Below are positions 1 to 12,093 of a DNA stretch of 64,000 bases, one piece after another. Position 1 is the first letter of the stretch; every line of letters starts with the position of its first letter. This stretch comes from Ananas comosus (Eukaryota > Streptophyta > Magnoliopsida > Poales > Bromeliaceae). The notes under the pieces are model-generated. The model had not been told where the DNA came from. It saw only the letters and a program-made list of their open reading frames with translations, and ran no database searches. The stretch covers positions 11,388,393-11,452,392 of the forward strand of contig NC_033621.1 of assembly GCF_001540865.1 (NCBI RefSeq), in the 5' to 3' direction. The position numbers were made by a program, and so were the translations under genes.

Positions 1-851
1 TTGGCAGCATGGATGAGCTGTGGTTGACCTCTGGACTGATTGTCCAAGGCCCCGGACCTTTGCGATGATTGAAAAATGCTCTTCCGGTGCGTTTGTCGGC
101 AAAATCCGCCGACGGAACGCGGTTTTAATTCGGAATCCTTCCGACGGTGCCTCGTGAGCATTTGTTGAATCGCTTAGCCTTGTTGGCTGGTCACTCGCGT
201 CATTTTGTGGGTTGGACACTAACCCGGTGGACCTTCCTTAGGTCCGGTTGACGTTCTTTTGCAGTCAGGAGACAGGTGCAGCATTTGTACAGGTGGGTAC
301 TTCGATCCGAAGTCGGTACAGTGGTGCACGCTCGGTGATATGTCTTCTATCCCTGTTCTCTGGTTGCTACTATCGTATTGTCTATTGAGCTTGCATCCCA
401 GTTGATTTTATTATACTCTACTTGTATGTTTCCATGCTTAGTATCATGTGTAGGAGTAGAGTAGTTTATCCATATGTGATTCCAGTGACCTGAGTGGTCG
501 GTTCTCGTACTTCGTTTCGGTGACCTGATTGGTCAGTTCTCGCTTTCCGTTCGATGACCCTTGAGGTCGATATACCCTAAAGGGTGGGATTGTCGGCTAA
601 CGCCGACGGATGATTATAGTCTACTCAGTTCCACTGTTTGGTATGTTTGCGACCTAGTCGGTCAGCTTCGTGAGTTCCGTCATTGATGACCTTTGAGGTC
701 GGTGTACCCTGAGGGGTAGGATTGTCGGCTGGTGCTGACGGTAGTTCTGGACTATATCGATACACTCTTGTGACCATCGGTCGGTTCTTGCGTTCGTACA
801 TTAGTTGACATTGAGCAGTATTTACATACTATCTTTATTTACTCTGCCTGG
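1..851 (+). repeat. Family R fragment (LTR-like, non-coding)
   Basis: This stretch resembles 35290-36375 and 7880-9000. Shared landmarks in the same order are a segment near ACTGATTGTCCA, CGACGGAACGCG, the GACC...GGTC blocks, GGGATTGTCGGC, and the final ACTGCCT before the gap. It carries no coding frame. A subrepeat containing GAGGTCG, a palindromic ACCCT..AGGGT and TTGTCGGC occurs twice (about 550-612 and 688-742). The copy is cut off at the left by the window edge and at the right by an assembly gap. LTR or LARD identity is inferred from the fuller copy at 33017-37814. Confidence 0.7.
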
Positions 852-852
852 N

Positions 853-909
<57 letters not shown>
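852..909. repeat. Assembly gap followed by (TA)n microsatellite
   Basis: A single N at 852 is followed by about 28 TA units. The flanks belong to different elements (family R on the left, a LINE on the right), so the junction may be artificial. Confidence 0.9.
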
Positions 910-910
<1 letters not shown>

Positions 911-2275
911 CACTTCGGAGAAAGATTAACTCTGGTCAACTCGGTTCTCACCAACCTACCTTTATTCTATTTATCCATCTTTAGAGCACCACAATGGGTC
1001 CTGCACCGGATAGAAGCCTTACGAAGAGCATTCTTCTAGAGAGGGTGCTCTAAAGTTTCTGGAGGTGCATGCCTTGTCAATTGGAAATTTATTTGCGAAA
1101 AGAGGGCGGATTAGGGATCTTAGACATGGAATCTATGAACGTGGCACTTCTCTCCAAATGGTGGTGGCGCTTCTTTAATGAACCTCATCTGTCTTGGTGC
1201 AATCTCATCAAAACCCTCTACTACGTCAGACGCAGGCCGCTACACGAAGGTCGAGCCTTCGCTCCACACTCACAATGGTGGAAAAGTGTAGTACGCTGTC
1301 GTGAGGTTTTCAAGCGCAGTATAACCTACGGCTGGGTAACGGAAGAAACATCAGAATCTGGACTGATATCTGGATTGGTGAAGCCCACTTGAGCACCTTG
1401 TTCCCAAACATGTTCGCCTATATCAACAACAAGAATGCCAGAATCTCAGTGCTGGAGTGCTAGCGGTTGGAGATGGCGCTTCATCTGTCAGGGCTTCTCG
1501 GCGTCAACTTCGGGGGAAAGGCGTAGACAGATAAATCAATTCAAAGATTTGCTCACTACTGGCACCCCACAAAACTTACCCGACACACCAAACTGGAGGT
1601 GGACTATGCATCAACGGTTCACTTTGAAATCCCTCTACAACTTCCTTACCGACTCTGAACTCAGGGACTCATCTACTAATCTAATCTGGCATTTGAAAAC
1701 ACCGCTCAAAATTAAAACCTTTATTTGGTTGCTACTTCGGAAAAGGCTACCCACTACTGACAGATTGTTGACTCGCAGAATGAGGGTGGATCAACACTGT
1801 GTTCTATGCGCTTCCCCCACAGAAAACTACGGTCACCTATTCTCCAACTGTGTTTTCACTCGTTACCTTCTACTTACCACTGAGGGGCAGTTTTCGCTGA
1901 TCAATGCCCCAGGGGACGTCCGAGAACTATAGACCCAAACTGGCAACTCATCGCCGCTTCAAGATCAAGCGGCTTAACCTGCCTAGCTGGAATCTGGTGG
2001 ATCGTGTGGACGGAAAGGAATAACACCATCTTTTGCGCTAAACCACCCAACGTCCTTCATTCTGCCGCAAGGCTGAAAGTTTTGTTGGCTGACTGGTCTG
2101 AGTATCTTTAACCATCGGTGTTCCATCTTTCGTGCTTCTTTTCTTTCTTGTTGATTTTTTTTTCCTTTTTCTGTTCCTCTTTTTCTTCTCCGGAAGCCCT
2201 AACTGCTTCCAACGCTTAGTTCACTTTCACTTGATGAATGAAGCGGGTAGCTTGCTACCTTTTCTCAAAAAAATT
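910..2275 (+). mobile_element. L1-type LINE, 3' part of ORF2 and 3' UTR, decayed
   Basis: The plus strand encodes, with several frameshifts, the C-terminal part of a plant L1 reverse transcriptase polyprotein. In order: a post-RT segment ending in the LINE-typical RIEALRRAFFW (910-1040), GLGILDMESMNVALLSKWWW (1108-1170), a degraded W-rich stretch (1340-1430), and the zf-RVT region with KIKTFIWLLLRKRLPTTDRL and a CxxC..H....C cluster (about 1700-1860). A final W-I-V-W-T-E-R-N motif follows near 2000. The 3' UTR ends with AATGAAGCGGGTAGC, TT, GCTACC (a hairpin) and then TTTTCTCAAAAAAA at 2275. The endonuclease and RT catalytic core are missing, so the copy is 5'-truncated and dead. The 5' edge abuts a microsatellite and gap. 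Confidence 0.85.
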
Positions 2276-3387
2276 ATTTGGTTAAGTTGAAGGTTGCTTG
2301 AACTGAGTTAGATAGGAAATAATTTTTGTTTGAAATGGTTTTGTAAATTATTTGACAAATTTTTATGATGTTGAATAAAAAATTTTTACTAAATTTTATT
2401 TTTTAAAATTAAAGTTTGAATTAAATTATAACTTTAAATTGAATTAAAATTTTAAATTTAAATTTTAAAAGTTAAGATCAAAAATTACATTTCCATATTT
2501 TAATTTAAAATATAAATTAAAATACGAAAATTTAAAATTTAATTTTTACGTCTAAATTTAAATTTTTAATTTCAATATATAATCTAAATTCGAAGTTTAA
2601 AATTAAAATTTCAACATATAAAATTTTAATTTAAAAATTGAAATGTTAAAATTTAAAACTAAGATTTAAAGTATATAAATTAAATTTAAAAATTAAGAAA
2701 TTAAAAATTTAAAAGTAGATTTTTTAATATTTATAGTGTATCGAAGCATTCGTAACTAAAATATTTTTCTATTTCACTCTTAAGCATATATGTAAACATA
2801 CGTCATCCATTATCCTAAAGGAAGCCTTTGTAGTTTATTGAAGATTTTATTGAGAAATTAAAATATACATAGCAGGAAGCTATAGCCTCTGATCAACTAT
2901 AGGCAATTTTAAATGTATAGATCTGTCGTTCCACCATTCTTTCTATTTTGATGCCCTTAAAACTTTGGCGTATTCAATCTTAAATATTTTTGACTACATT
3001 CTTAGCTAATGAAATTGCGAATATTACTAAATTAACTAATGGCCAAAAATTGTTTTGTTAACTAATCACCAAACCAAATTTAGAAAAATAACAAAATTAA
3101 CAAGTCAAGGTTAAAAATAAGTTAGTCTGATGGTCTATTTAAGTACGGCCAAATAGTTGAGAGTTTTGAATTTTGCTTGACGAATGCTGACGAAAGGCCA
3201 ATCTTTGATAATAAAACGACTTATGGTAGAGATTAGATTAATTGTCATAAACATAGTTCTTTGCTTTCCTGACTTTCTTTCACTTCCAAAAGGTGCTACA
3301 ATTTTATCGACTGCGGTGAAACACACCAAAAGTATAAAACAATGCTTAAATGAGATCTTAATTAAATCAAAAATAAACACAGCAATA
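2276..3387. other. AT-rich non-coding stretch
   Basis: From 2276 to about 2740 the sequence is a low-complexity mosaic of AAATTTAAA and TTTAAAATT words, like the one at 12500-13100. From 2740 to 3387 it is ordinary AT-rich DNA. I see no gene or clear element ends. Confidence 0.7.
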
Positions 3388-4525
3388 TTTTTGAGAAAGA
3401 AGGTAGCAAGCTACCTGCTTCATTCATTAAATAAAAATGAACTGAGCGTACAACTTATGGAGAAAGCAGTTTAGGTCCTCCAAAAAAACATACAAAGGAA
3501 GGTTAGGGGAAAAAACAAAAAAAAAAAAGACGAGACAGTAAAGAAGAGGTGCGAGGGGGAAGACGGACTAGCGTCCGTCTTTTACCAGCAGCGCAGTCCT
3601 AGTTGCTTGTCAAGAGGTGACACGTTCTAGTGACCGTTAGCGGTAGACCGGAATTCTCTAGAAAACGAGGTTGTGTTTCTATCCCCTCCAGACCTACCCA
3701 CCATATTGCGCAAGAAGGGTCAGGCCTTTAGATCTTAACGATTCAACAGAAATGTCGGAGATTCTATCCCAGAGATTCCGAACCGCGCGGTGGTTGTCAA
3801 CCAAGGTGCGATCAAATCCGTCCACATGTAATAGGATCTGACCAAATACACGAGTACAGAAAAGATGAACGCGGCTTCCGTAGAACAACACAGAATACAC
3901 AAGTGTTGTACAACGAGCATCGCCCGATTTGGCAGGTCTGTCGCGATGTGTAATCTTCTCCCAGAGCAAAATAGCACAGATGAAAGATTTTAAATTTTGA
4001 CAGAAATTTTCAATTCTCCAAATGCGTGGGCTGTGCAGGTTTGCTGTCGATCAAGTGAATGAACTGGTAAAGGGAATGAATGTAAATGTTTTGTTGGCGG
4101 TCCTTCGCCATTTGCATTAGTTCCGGCTGTCGCTAGTGGAGTGGTGGAGAAGGACGGCAAAAGGGGTCTTTAAGCCATCATACAGTTGTGTACGGTTTCA
4201 GCAAAATGGACGCCACAAAAACCAAACGGCAAATAATACCGCACATCGCATCCATCTGCATTCTAAGCACTGAAAATAAGAGACATCGCCCCTTGTTTGA
4301 GATCTTCGTAAAAAATATCCCGGGAATAGAGGTGCGAAGGGGGTTTCCCAATCCAAATAATCGGGCCACATCAGTAATAACGCGAGATTGATCATATAAA
4401 AGAGAGAATCAAAATTTGAGTCACCCCGAATTGACTTCGTTTTCGGACACGCGACAAATTTGCCGTATACAAGGAATTTTTCCCTGTAACAAGCGAATAG
4501 CTTAGTTGTACGCTGTAACATGACA
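3388..4525 (-). mobile_element. L1-type LINE, 3' part, decayed
   Basis: Read on the minus strand, this ends at 3388 with the same 3' signature as the LINE at 910-2275: a TTAATGAATGAAGCAGG block, the hairpin GGTAGCTTGCTACC and TTTCTCAAAAA. Upstream, the minus strand holds remnants of the ORF2 C-terminus. One segment reads WPDYLDWETPFAPLFPG (4360-4320 region), which corresponds to the W-DIWIGEAHLSTLFP region of the other LINE. Another reads KITHRDRPAKSGD...HLF (about 3960-3850), a degenerate zf-RVT domain without its full cysteine set. Multiple stops and frameshifts make it a relic. The 5' limit near 4525 is approximate. Confidence 0.75.
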
Positions 4526-4559
4526 AACCAACAAACTATTAGTAACGAGAGCTGCTATA

Positions 4560-4565
<6 letters not shown>

Positions 4566-4596
<31 letters not shown>

Positions 4597-4800
4597 AACA
4601 CAGCACCACACACATGAAATATATAATATAGTATATACAAATACATATACATATATATATATATATATATATAATTACATATACATATATATATATATAA
4701 TATATTACATATACTATATATAATATATATATAGAATATAATATATAATATTATTATTATAATATATATATAGTATTATATACAATATATTATAATAAAA
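4566..4800. repeat. Microsatellite cluster (CA)n and (TA)n
   Basis: A (CA)n run at about 4566-4601 is followed by TA-rich repeats with ATA/TAT variants to about 4800. Apparent reading frames here only translate the repeat. Confidence 0.9.
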
Positions 4801-6639
4801 ACTCGAGGGTGTAAGTATATAACACATACAAAAACTACTACTACACCGCTCCCGCGAGTAACTCAGACATCACCATTAACAAAATACCTAAAACTACCTG
4901 GGAGGGTACTCCTTTAGCTCTGCAACTCCGTTCAGGAAGGGCCCTCTAACTCGCAACATCGCTTTCCACGATCATGCTATCCAGCAATAGCAGCATCGCA
5001 CAGAAGAAGCTCCAAAAAAGGGTCAACAACTAGGGTGTGAAACTACTGCAAAAAAAATAATCCCAGTGGTACCGCTACCGGACCTCACGGCTCGAACCCA
5101 CTAAATCTATAGAAGGGTATGCTCATAGGATGTAAAGGAAATGGAGAAATCTATATTATATGCCAACTATAACTATCATTTACCGAATCACATAAACTTA
5201 TCTGTAAAAAAAAATCAATCTCTGACCCAATCTCACTAAGGAATTGAACACACACCGTCCGCGCTGCGTCGAAGCCATAACTAATCAAATACCACTCCAC
5301 TGCTGGAATAGTTAGTGAGAGCCGAGTTCAATCAGGACACACGACCGAACAGCAAACCGCACAAAGCCCCGACCTACCCGAGGCACTCGATGGCTACCCA
5401 ATGGAGTATGCAAGCGTGTCTTTGCCGACTCGAATCATGGCTTTCACAGGCATAAGTCAAAGCAAATGGTCTAACTGGTCTAACAACCAAAACTTCCAGT
5501 GGCCGACTCGAAATCTGATGAGCAAAAATAGGCAAATGTTCTACGTACGTCCAACCGCGACTGGCCACCCGACATGCCGGAAACAAGTCATAACACTACT
5601 GTATAAAAAAACTCGTGCAGCCCAGCAACGACGTAAATTCATTCTAGCACTAATTCGATATCCAGCCGCTATCAAACTGGCGATTAACAAACAAACCACA
5701 GCTCGCTAAACTAAATCAGTATAATCGACAAATGTACAATATGAGTTTCTCTGCTAAGTCAAGTTCAAGTCAACATGTAATAATTTATCTAAACATTCTA
5801 ACTTCAAATTCAAATTCATTTAACGGACAGATGCAAACTGCGAATTGAAAGGGCAACTAAATGATGAAATATATCGAAACTAAAATTACATGCTGTCAAT
5901 AACAAGGCTTAGGAGGAACATCCGACGATTTCGGATAAACATTTAATCCAGCCTCAAAAGTAAATTCTATGACACGGAGAATGTCACTTAGGAGAAGAAT
6001 CACGCCCCCGCACGTCACTCGGCCGCTCCAACGGCACACACTACGCACGTAGGCTCAAATCGGCTCTCGCTGGAAATCAACCGTCGATCCGAAACTCCAC
6101 CTCGAGGCCTTCACCGTGCCTCCACCTTCAATCTAGAGAGAGAGAGGAATTAATTAAGCAGCCACATCTCCCGTCAGGTGAGTAATTACGAGGAGAGTGT
6201 GGTGTGGTATAACACATTCAACGATAAAAAAAAGAAACCATTTTTTTTATACCCTCTCATCCAACTCCATTAACAGCTGAGATCCGGACCCGATTGTTTT
6301 AGCCGGTACTTTCTTTGAGTGGCGCCTCTCAGCGCCCAAGCTCGCAACACAGGGTAGCCGGTACCCGAAGCCCGATACCGACCGTACCCAACACTGAAAA
6401 ATACAACTTTGCAGATGCCATGTTTAAAAAAACTCTAGCTTTGCATCGCACTGAGTCCGGTTTTTGCACACTATTTCGCCTCAAAACGACTATCGACTTG
6501 TCGCGACACTCCCTAAATTCGACAAACCTCAAGATGCCTGAAATCTCGCTGCACACCCAAAACTAGGGTTACACATTTGTAATTTCCAAATTTGAATTCA
6601 AATACTATAATATATATATTAATATATATATAATATAAT
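4801..6639. other. Unassigned non-coding DNA, possibly a decayed LTR element on the minus strand
   Basis: I find no supportable gene. On the minus strand, 5100-5050 contains GCGGTACCACTGGG, reminiscent of the GGGTACCACTGGGG block near 37105 in family R. This hints at a distant LTR-like relative in reverse orientation, but the similarity is short. Open frames at 5374-5709 and 6315-6566 have no recognisable domain and overlap one another on opposite strands. Confidence 0.35.
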
Positions 6640-6885
6640 ATAGTTCGGCTTTGAGGCTGTCAATGCCCCCCAAGCAAGCTTGTGCGTGTAAATTTTTTAC
6701 CGTTAAAAGTCTAGCCATTTGATCCATTTTAATTCGTTAGATTACACATTCAACCAAACATCCATTGAACGCCTAGGGGGCCCACATCATGCTAACCGCA
6801 CATCTCTTAATCCCAAGGGCCAAAACTTACAAGCATCCCAATGACATTGTACATTAAAAGTATAGAGCTCAATTATATAATATAT
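6640..6885. mobile_element. Q-group MITE
   Basis: A roughly 245-bp module flanked on both sides by TA-rich runs (6605-6640 and 6880-6962). It has the Q-group layout: a CCGTTAAAA segment, GTTAGATTACACATTCAACC, CCTAGGGGGCCCACATCAT, CGCACATCTCTTAATCC and AAAACTTACAAGCA near the right end. Similar modules occur at 15551, 16104, 16450, 55022 and 58800. It encodes no protein. Confidence 0.65.
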
Positions 6886-7199
6886 AGTATACTATATAGA
6901 TATAATTATATATATAATATATATAATGTATAGTATATATAATATATAAATGTATATATATATGTGGTTGATATTGGAATTAAGAGTTGTTTCAGTTGTG
7001 AATCGGCGACCAAATCGGCGACAAATAATAAAAGCTAGACTTCGATGCCGCGCCAGTTCCTGCTGAAGCGCGCGGCAAACGATCAGTTCGAATATACCGA
7101 TGGACCTGATCTTCAGGAATCACGAAATGTCCCTGAGGGTTAGAAATCGGGCAAAAACGAAAAACTTGAAGAAAACCGAAAATATTTTATTTCGTATTT

Positions 7200-7850
7200 C
7201 TGACGGTCAATCAAATGTCGAGTGCGTAGCCAAAATTGCACGCGCTGGCGAGGGCTGGACTATAAATAATATGCTTTGAGAAGGTTTTGCTGCCAATGAT
7301 ATCTGTAAAAATGTGGCAGCTAGGGTTTTCCATGATCTTTTCTGCCCAAGGTCCACCAATACCCTAGCCATCGCATCATCCTCTACCCTGCCCGTGGGCG
7401 CACTGCCCCAGCCGTTCGGCAGAAGCACCTCCTCCGCCGAAAAACCACCGATCTCCCTCCTCAATCTCTCCCAAGACCTACACTACCCTCTCAATTCCGA
7501 TGAGCTCTGGAAGCATCTAACATCTGGGGATGCATTATGCCTCGGCCCGAGACGCGCACCTCTGACGCCGCCACCGCTGGCGTCGCCATCCCCGGCAGCG
7601 CCGCCGGCCCGCTGGTGCAACTGCGTGAGCCTGGGTCACTATCGGCGCGAGTTCGTTAAGCTCGAGATTGCGTGCAGTAGCTGGCCCTAAGCGGCCCACC
7701 TCGTCCTTTATCTAGCCGCCGCGACCTCGTTTTCCGCGTGCATACCTCGCATCTCCAGTGCACACCGCGCTGGCTCGCCGTTTGCGTGACGGACCATAAA
7801 ATAAGCCTAGAAATCACATAAAATAATAGGAATTCATGGAAATCGGGAGA
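7200..7850 (+). other. GC-rich segment upstream of family R copy 2, gene-fragment-like
   Basis: A GC-rich island in AT-rich surroundings. A TATA-like ACTATAAATA sits at about 7259. An open frame at 7313-7690 on the plus strand includes PISLLNLSQDLHYPLNSDEL but matches no family I can name. The fuller family R copy also has a GC-rich part in this relative place (33760-34720), after a CTAGGGTTT motif like the one at 7320. It may therefore be the GC-rich section of R rather than a host gene. Confidence 0.4.
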
Positions 7851-10057
7851 TGCTTTTATACAAATGTGTTGGTTGTGGTCGCTGTTGGCAGCGTGTCGGC
7901 TGTGATGGGTGACCCTCTGACTGTTGTCGCAAGGCCCCAAGCCTTTCCAGAAAATTAATTGTTAGATTTTCAAGTAACGTTATTTCGGGCGAAATCGTCC
8001 GCCGCGAACGCGTTTTTCAGTATTTTCGATTCCTTCCGACGGTGCATACTGGACTATTGTTATTATTGAGCCTTGCTGGGCGGTCACTACGCCTGCATCA
8101 TTTCGAGGGTTCGAAAATGAAATGGGAACGACAGGTTGATTCCGGTGTCGGAAATTGACACTTTACTGGGAATTCCGGATCGGAAGATATCTACGATAAT
8201 CGCTTCGATAGAAGGCGATGTTTCGTGTCATGTCACTTTGTAACAATCGTGATTAGGGGCAATGGTGACTCGTAGTTGAGTTCGCAGTTTTCGGGAGAAC
8301 ATGGTTCGTGGTCCCGGCGGAATCCGGTTGACGGTTTTCCGAGACTTTCCGCGGTGTTCAGCAATATCGATTTTAGAAAACCGATTTCTGTAGGTTCATT
8401 GGTGGGGAGTGTGGGTTATTAAAGTAGTAATACTATGTTGTGGGTCTAGATTCTAACATGCGGTTGGACCTTGTAGTTCAGTTGTTCTTCTCCGCAGTCG
8501 AGAGCCATTCCATATTTAGCAGGTGGGTACTTTCGATCGCGAAAGTCGTACAGGTGCAGCTCGTGATATCTTCTTACCCTTAGCTGTTCCTATTATTACT
8601 CCATATGCATATATTATATTTGATTAGCAACTACACTATGTTTCTTGTTGCTCCTAACTTAGTTATCTGCATATTCTTATCATGTTAAGAAGTAGAGCAG
8701 TTTTGTGATATCTGTGACCTGGTTGATACCGATCTCGTTATTTCCGTTACGCTGCCATGGAGTCGGTTTTTTTGTTTTTTTTTTTTTTTTTTTTTTTTTG
8801 TTATTTTTTTTTTGTTGGTCTTTTTTGGGGGTACTTGGTCTTTTTTTTTTTTTGTGCGTTTTTGCTGGTGGCATTGTTAACTGCATTTACTTGTGACCTA
8901 CTTGTCAGTCGACTATATAGTGACCTGTACGGTCGGCTACCGCCCTGAGGGGCTGATCTGTTGCTGGTTGCCGACCGGTTGGTTATGACATATCAGCATC
9001 GATCGTCGCGAGACTCGTACGCATTTCAAAACGACACCAGTGTCTGATCCACCCGCAAGAGGTATATTCTTTTTTCGGAAAAGTGGTTCGGTTGCGACCC
9101 AGTGAGACCAGGCGACCTAGCTGTCATATGGCAGGTAGAGTGCAGTGGCATAGGGCCTGAGGTTGCGGAACAATAGAGCAGTTTCGAGGATTGGGTATAC
9201 TTTGGACTTGTCGTCTGGTTGACGCATACATTTAGTAGCAGTAGTTTTGCATTATACTTTTCTTGTCATTATATCATAATTGCTCGTAAAGGTCCCACTT
9301 ACCCTACTTTGTGTTTATCCTTTCTCTGTTGTGAGTAAACCCTCGCCTTTCGTCGGCGTTGGTACCGGCACTGGAGGGAGACATTTTACATTCTCAACCC
9401 CCGCACACGCCCATTACATGGGGTGACGAAGTCGTAGGTCCTAGTGGGACGGATCGTGAGGAGCGAGTCTAAGGCGACAGCGATAGAGCCACCGTCACTC
9501 GTTGTCTGTTATTTCTCTACCTGCTTATTTAAATAAATACTTAGAAATGTTTTATGGTTCAGTTACTAATTACATGATATTCATTCTAAGTTTATAAATG
9601 TAATAATGGGAAACGAGATTTCTCGGCAAATAATGAAAATGATTTCTACCCCTCGTAGTAAGCGTTTTTTAAAAAAGAAAAATATTCTGTGGAAACAAGT
9701 TTTTAAAAGATTTCTCGTGGTTTTCTTAATTTATATTTCAAATACAAGTTTCGCGGGTAGGAAACATTTAACTAATAGTAATGAGTTTTACGATTAAAAC
9801 TTGAATGTTAAATTCTGTGTGATGGTAAATGATGTACGGAGTATCTAACGATCATGTTGTTATTTAAGTTATAGGTTTGTATTCGTTGGACATCTGTTAC
9901 TTTGCGACGTCGTGCAAAACAGAAGCTCTGTTCGGGTGAACAGTAACTCCCTGTAATTTTGTGGCGGATACTGGCATCCCGAATCAAGGTTTTCAAAAAA
10001 AAAAATTTAACAACTTCTGCATCTGTTATGAACTAGAGACGCCGAAGGGACGTGACA
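7851..10057 (+). repeat. Family R copy 2 (LTR-like, 3' portion)
   Basis: Collinear with 35200-37814. Shared landmarks include GGCAGCGT, CCGCCGCGAACGCG, GCAGGTGGGTACTTTCGATC, CGGAAAAGTGGT, GTGAGTA...CCTCGC, GGTACCGGCACTGG, GATTTCTACCCCTCGT and GTGAACAGT. A run of A at 9995-10005 has its counterpart at 37748-37762. A terminal GGGACGTGACA is a plausible LTR end in CA. No open frame for a protein is present. A long T tract at 8767-8800 lies inside. Confidence 0.65.
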
Positions 10058-11791
10058 TGATAAATATGTCATATCACCATAGCTGCGTAGGTTTAACTCC
10101 ACAGGGTGAATTATCCTCGGCGCAACTGACCACACCTTCCCACCATAGCGAGTAGGGTACAAAGCTTCGGCGCTCATGCGTGGCCTTCTCTGACAGGGCT
10201 GCATATAGCGAGAGCTAATTAATTACACCACAGCAGGTATGCCATGTAAAAGAGCGCTAACCTCACCATTTGGTTAAGAGGGCTAGCTGCATGGAATGTC
10301 CATTACTTCTGATCCCTAACATCCTATCTCTTTACTTTTACACAAAGATTTCCATTTGACCGAGGCATGTGCCACACAGCAATTTTGGAGGCACCCTGTC
10401 TAAAAGAAGGCCGTCTCAGTGGCTTACAATCTGATGCAGTACCGCACTGCGGACGCTTTGAAATGAGAAAAGAATACGGCAAGGTTTAGAAATACACGAG
10501 TATGACGAGGTAAGTCTTCCCCCCAAAAGGAGAGAAGTTTAGCTATTCCATCCTTTCAATTCTCTCCTCCTATAACGAGCGATGACCAAACCCAATCCTC
10601 ACTTAGCGAATTAGTTTGTTGTGGAGGCGAGAAGTGTTCAGGTAGTGAAAGGTAGATTGCCGACTTTGCATCCTAAGAATGCTAGCTAGTTCTTTCTGAC
10701 TATTGGCGTGAATTGCGACCCGAATGTAATGTAAAATGCGAAGAGTTGTGTCCTTATTGATCTTAGACTGAGAGGCCCACTCGAAAATATTCCCAAACAA
10801 ATAGCAGGTTGTATAAAAACATTTTTTAGGCTCGCAGAAGAAAATTGTGTTGTTCAGCGTATTGGAAATAACAGTCCGTATTGACAGTCTACGGATGGTC
10901 CAATTCCGCAACAGCAGGTGTTGCCCCTCGCAGCTGATCAGTCAGCCCTGGCAGACAGTTGCTACAATAGGAAGAGTAAATGAGAGAGGTCTCCCGGCTG
11001 AGCCCCTTCCTTACTTTCATCCACTTAGTCGGGGTGTCCATTCACTTAGGATTGACTACTTTGGCGTTGCAGATGCATTGTTCAATTCAAGCCCAACCAC
11101 TTATCATTGATCCTCAAGCCATTGTACGGTATCTTTATTATAAGAAAGACCATCTGACACACTAGTTAGTGATTAAAGATTAAGGGATTTGTGATTTTTA
11201 AAGCCTTTGTACTATTCTGTAAATTAACTCCTACAGAAACATTGGGATAATTAATCTTTTATATCAAATATATTGATCGTTCAACCTGAGACTATTGGGT
11301 CAGAGTACTTATTAACTTGAGAGAAGATAGTGATGGTTTTTTTATATTTTATTTTATATTTTTTAAAGAATCAACGAGTGGAGTGTTAGAGTTCTATATA
11401 TGATGTACTCACGACAGAACTATATGATGATATACCTATTAATATAGTTTTCAGTTTAGATCATACTAATAACAACCAAACCATAAATCACACATTGTAG
11501 ACAATAAGTACATTTCACAAACATTAGTTTGGAAGATGAAGAAAAACAATATAATAAAGGACTTCAGATTCGTTAATTTTTTATGGCATTGATCACCATC
11601 AGATAAACTAACACATTTTTCTCACACACACACACACTGCATCAAAGATGTATTACTTGTTCTATTTTTTGCCTGAAACAAATGGATAGACAGTAGTAGA
11701 CTTCAAGCACTCAAATAATCTTATTTATTACATAACTTTGCATTCAAAAGATTATACTGTCTACTTTTGTCCCAGATGATAGAACAAAGTA
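10058..11791. other. Unassigned DNA, no supportable gene
   Basis: From 10058 to about 11170 the composition is more balanced than its surroundings. A 102-codon minus-strand frame lies at 10603-10911, containing IFEWASQSKINKDTTLRILH, which I cannot assign to a family. It has no visible splice context and stops follow on both sides. From 11170 to 11791 the DNA is AT-rich with a short (CA)n at about 11622-11637. Confidence 0.35.
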
Positions 11792-12093
11792 TTAGACCTC
11801 AAGCAACTCAATAGCAATGGCTGTCACGAACAACACACGAGAGGTGTTTTCAAGATAGTAGAGTATATGAACACCGTCTATGTCCTTGTATACACCATTT
11901 CGCTCATCGATTAAATTATCAACTCTTTCAATCAGAGGTAATCGGAACATCAGTTGCTTCAGGCAACGCTCGTTGTTCTTTTTCAACATCTTCTAAAATT
12001 ATGAAGCGAATTTTGCAATGGTACTTCTTGTTGATTTTGTGTTCTTTCATGTAGGTCTCCAACGTAGAGAGACAATCTCCTTCTCTGTTCACG
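11792..12093 (-). pseudogene. Exon-like gene fragment of unknown family, frameshifted
   Basis: On the minus strand a good acceptor (TTTCTTTCTCCAG) precedes position 12093. The frame that follows reads about 54 codons, including LETYMKEHKINKKYHCKIRF, down to about 11930. A stop then appears, and the adjacent frame continues with DGVHILYYLENTSRVLFVT to a TAA at 11792-11794. Both halves look like real coding sequence, so one indel probably joins them. I do not recognise the family. It could be the terminal exon of a decayed gene or a captured fragment. No upstream exons were found nearby. Confidence 0.4.

Noticed and set aside
4520..4723. His/Thr and Tyr/Ile-rich frame
   Set aside because: Translation of (CA)n and (TA)n microsatellites.
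7313..7690. Possible host transcription-factor gene on the plus strand
   Set aside because: The peptide has some protein-like stretches but no DNA-binding or other domain I can identify. It lies in the GC-rich part of a repeat, so no function is assigned.
8680..8948. Phe-rich and Lys-rich frames
   Set aside because: They translate a poly(T) tract inside family R.
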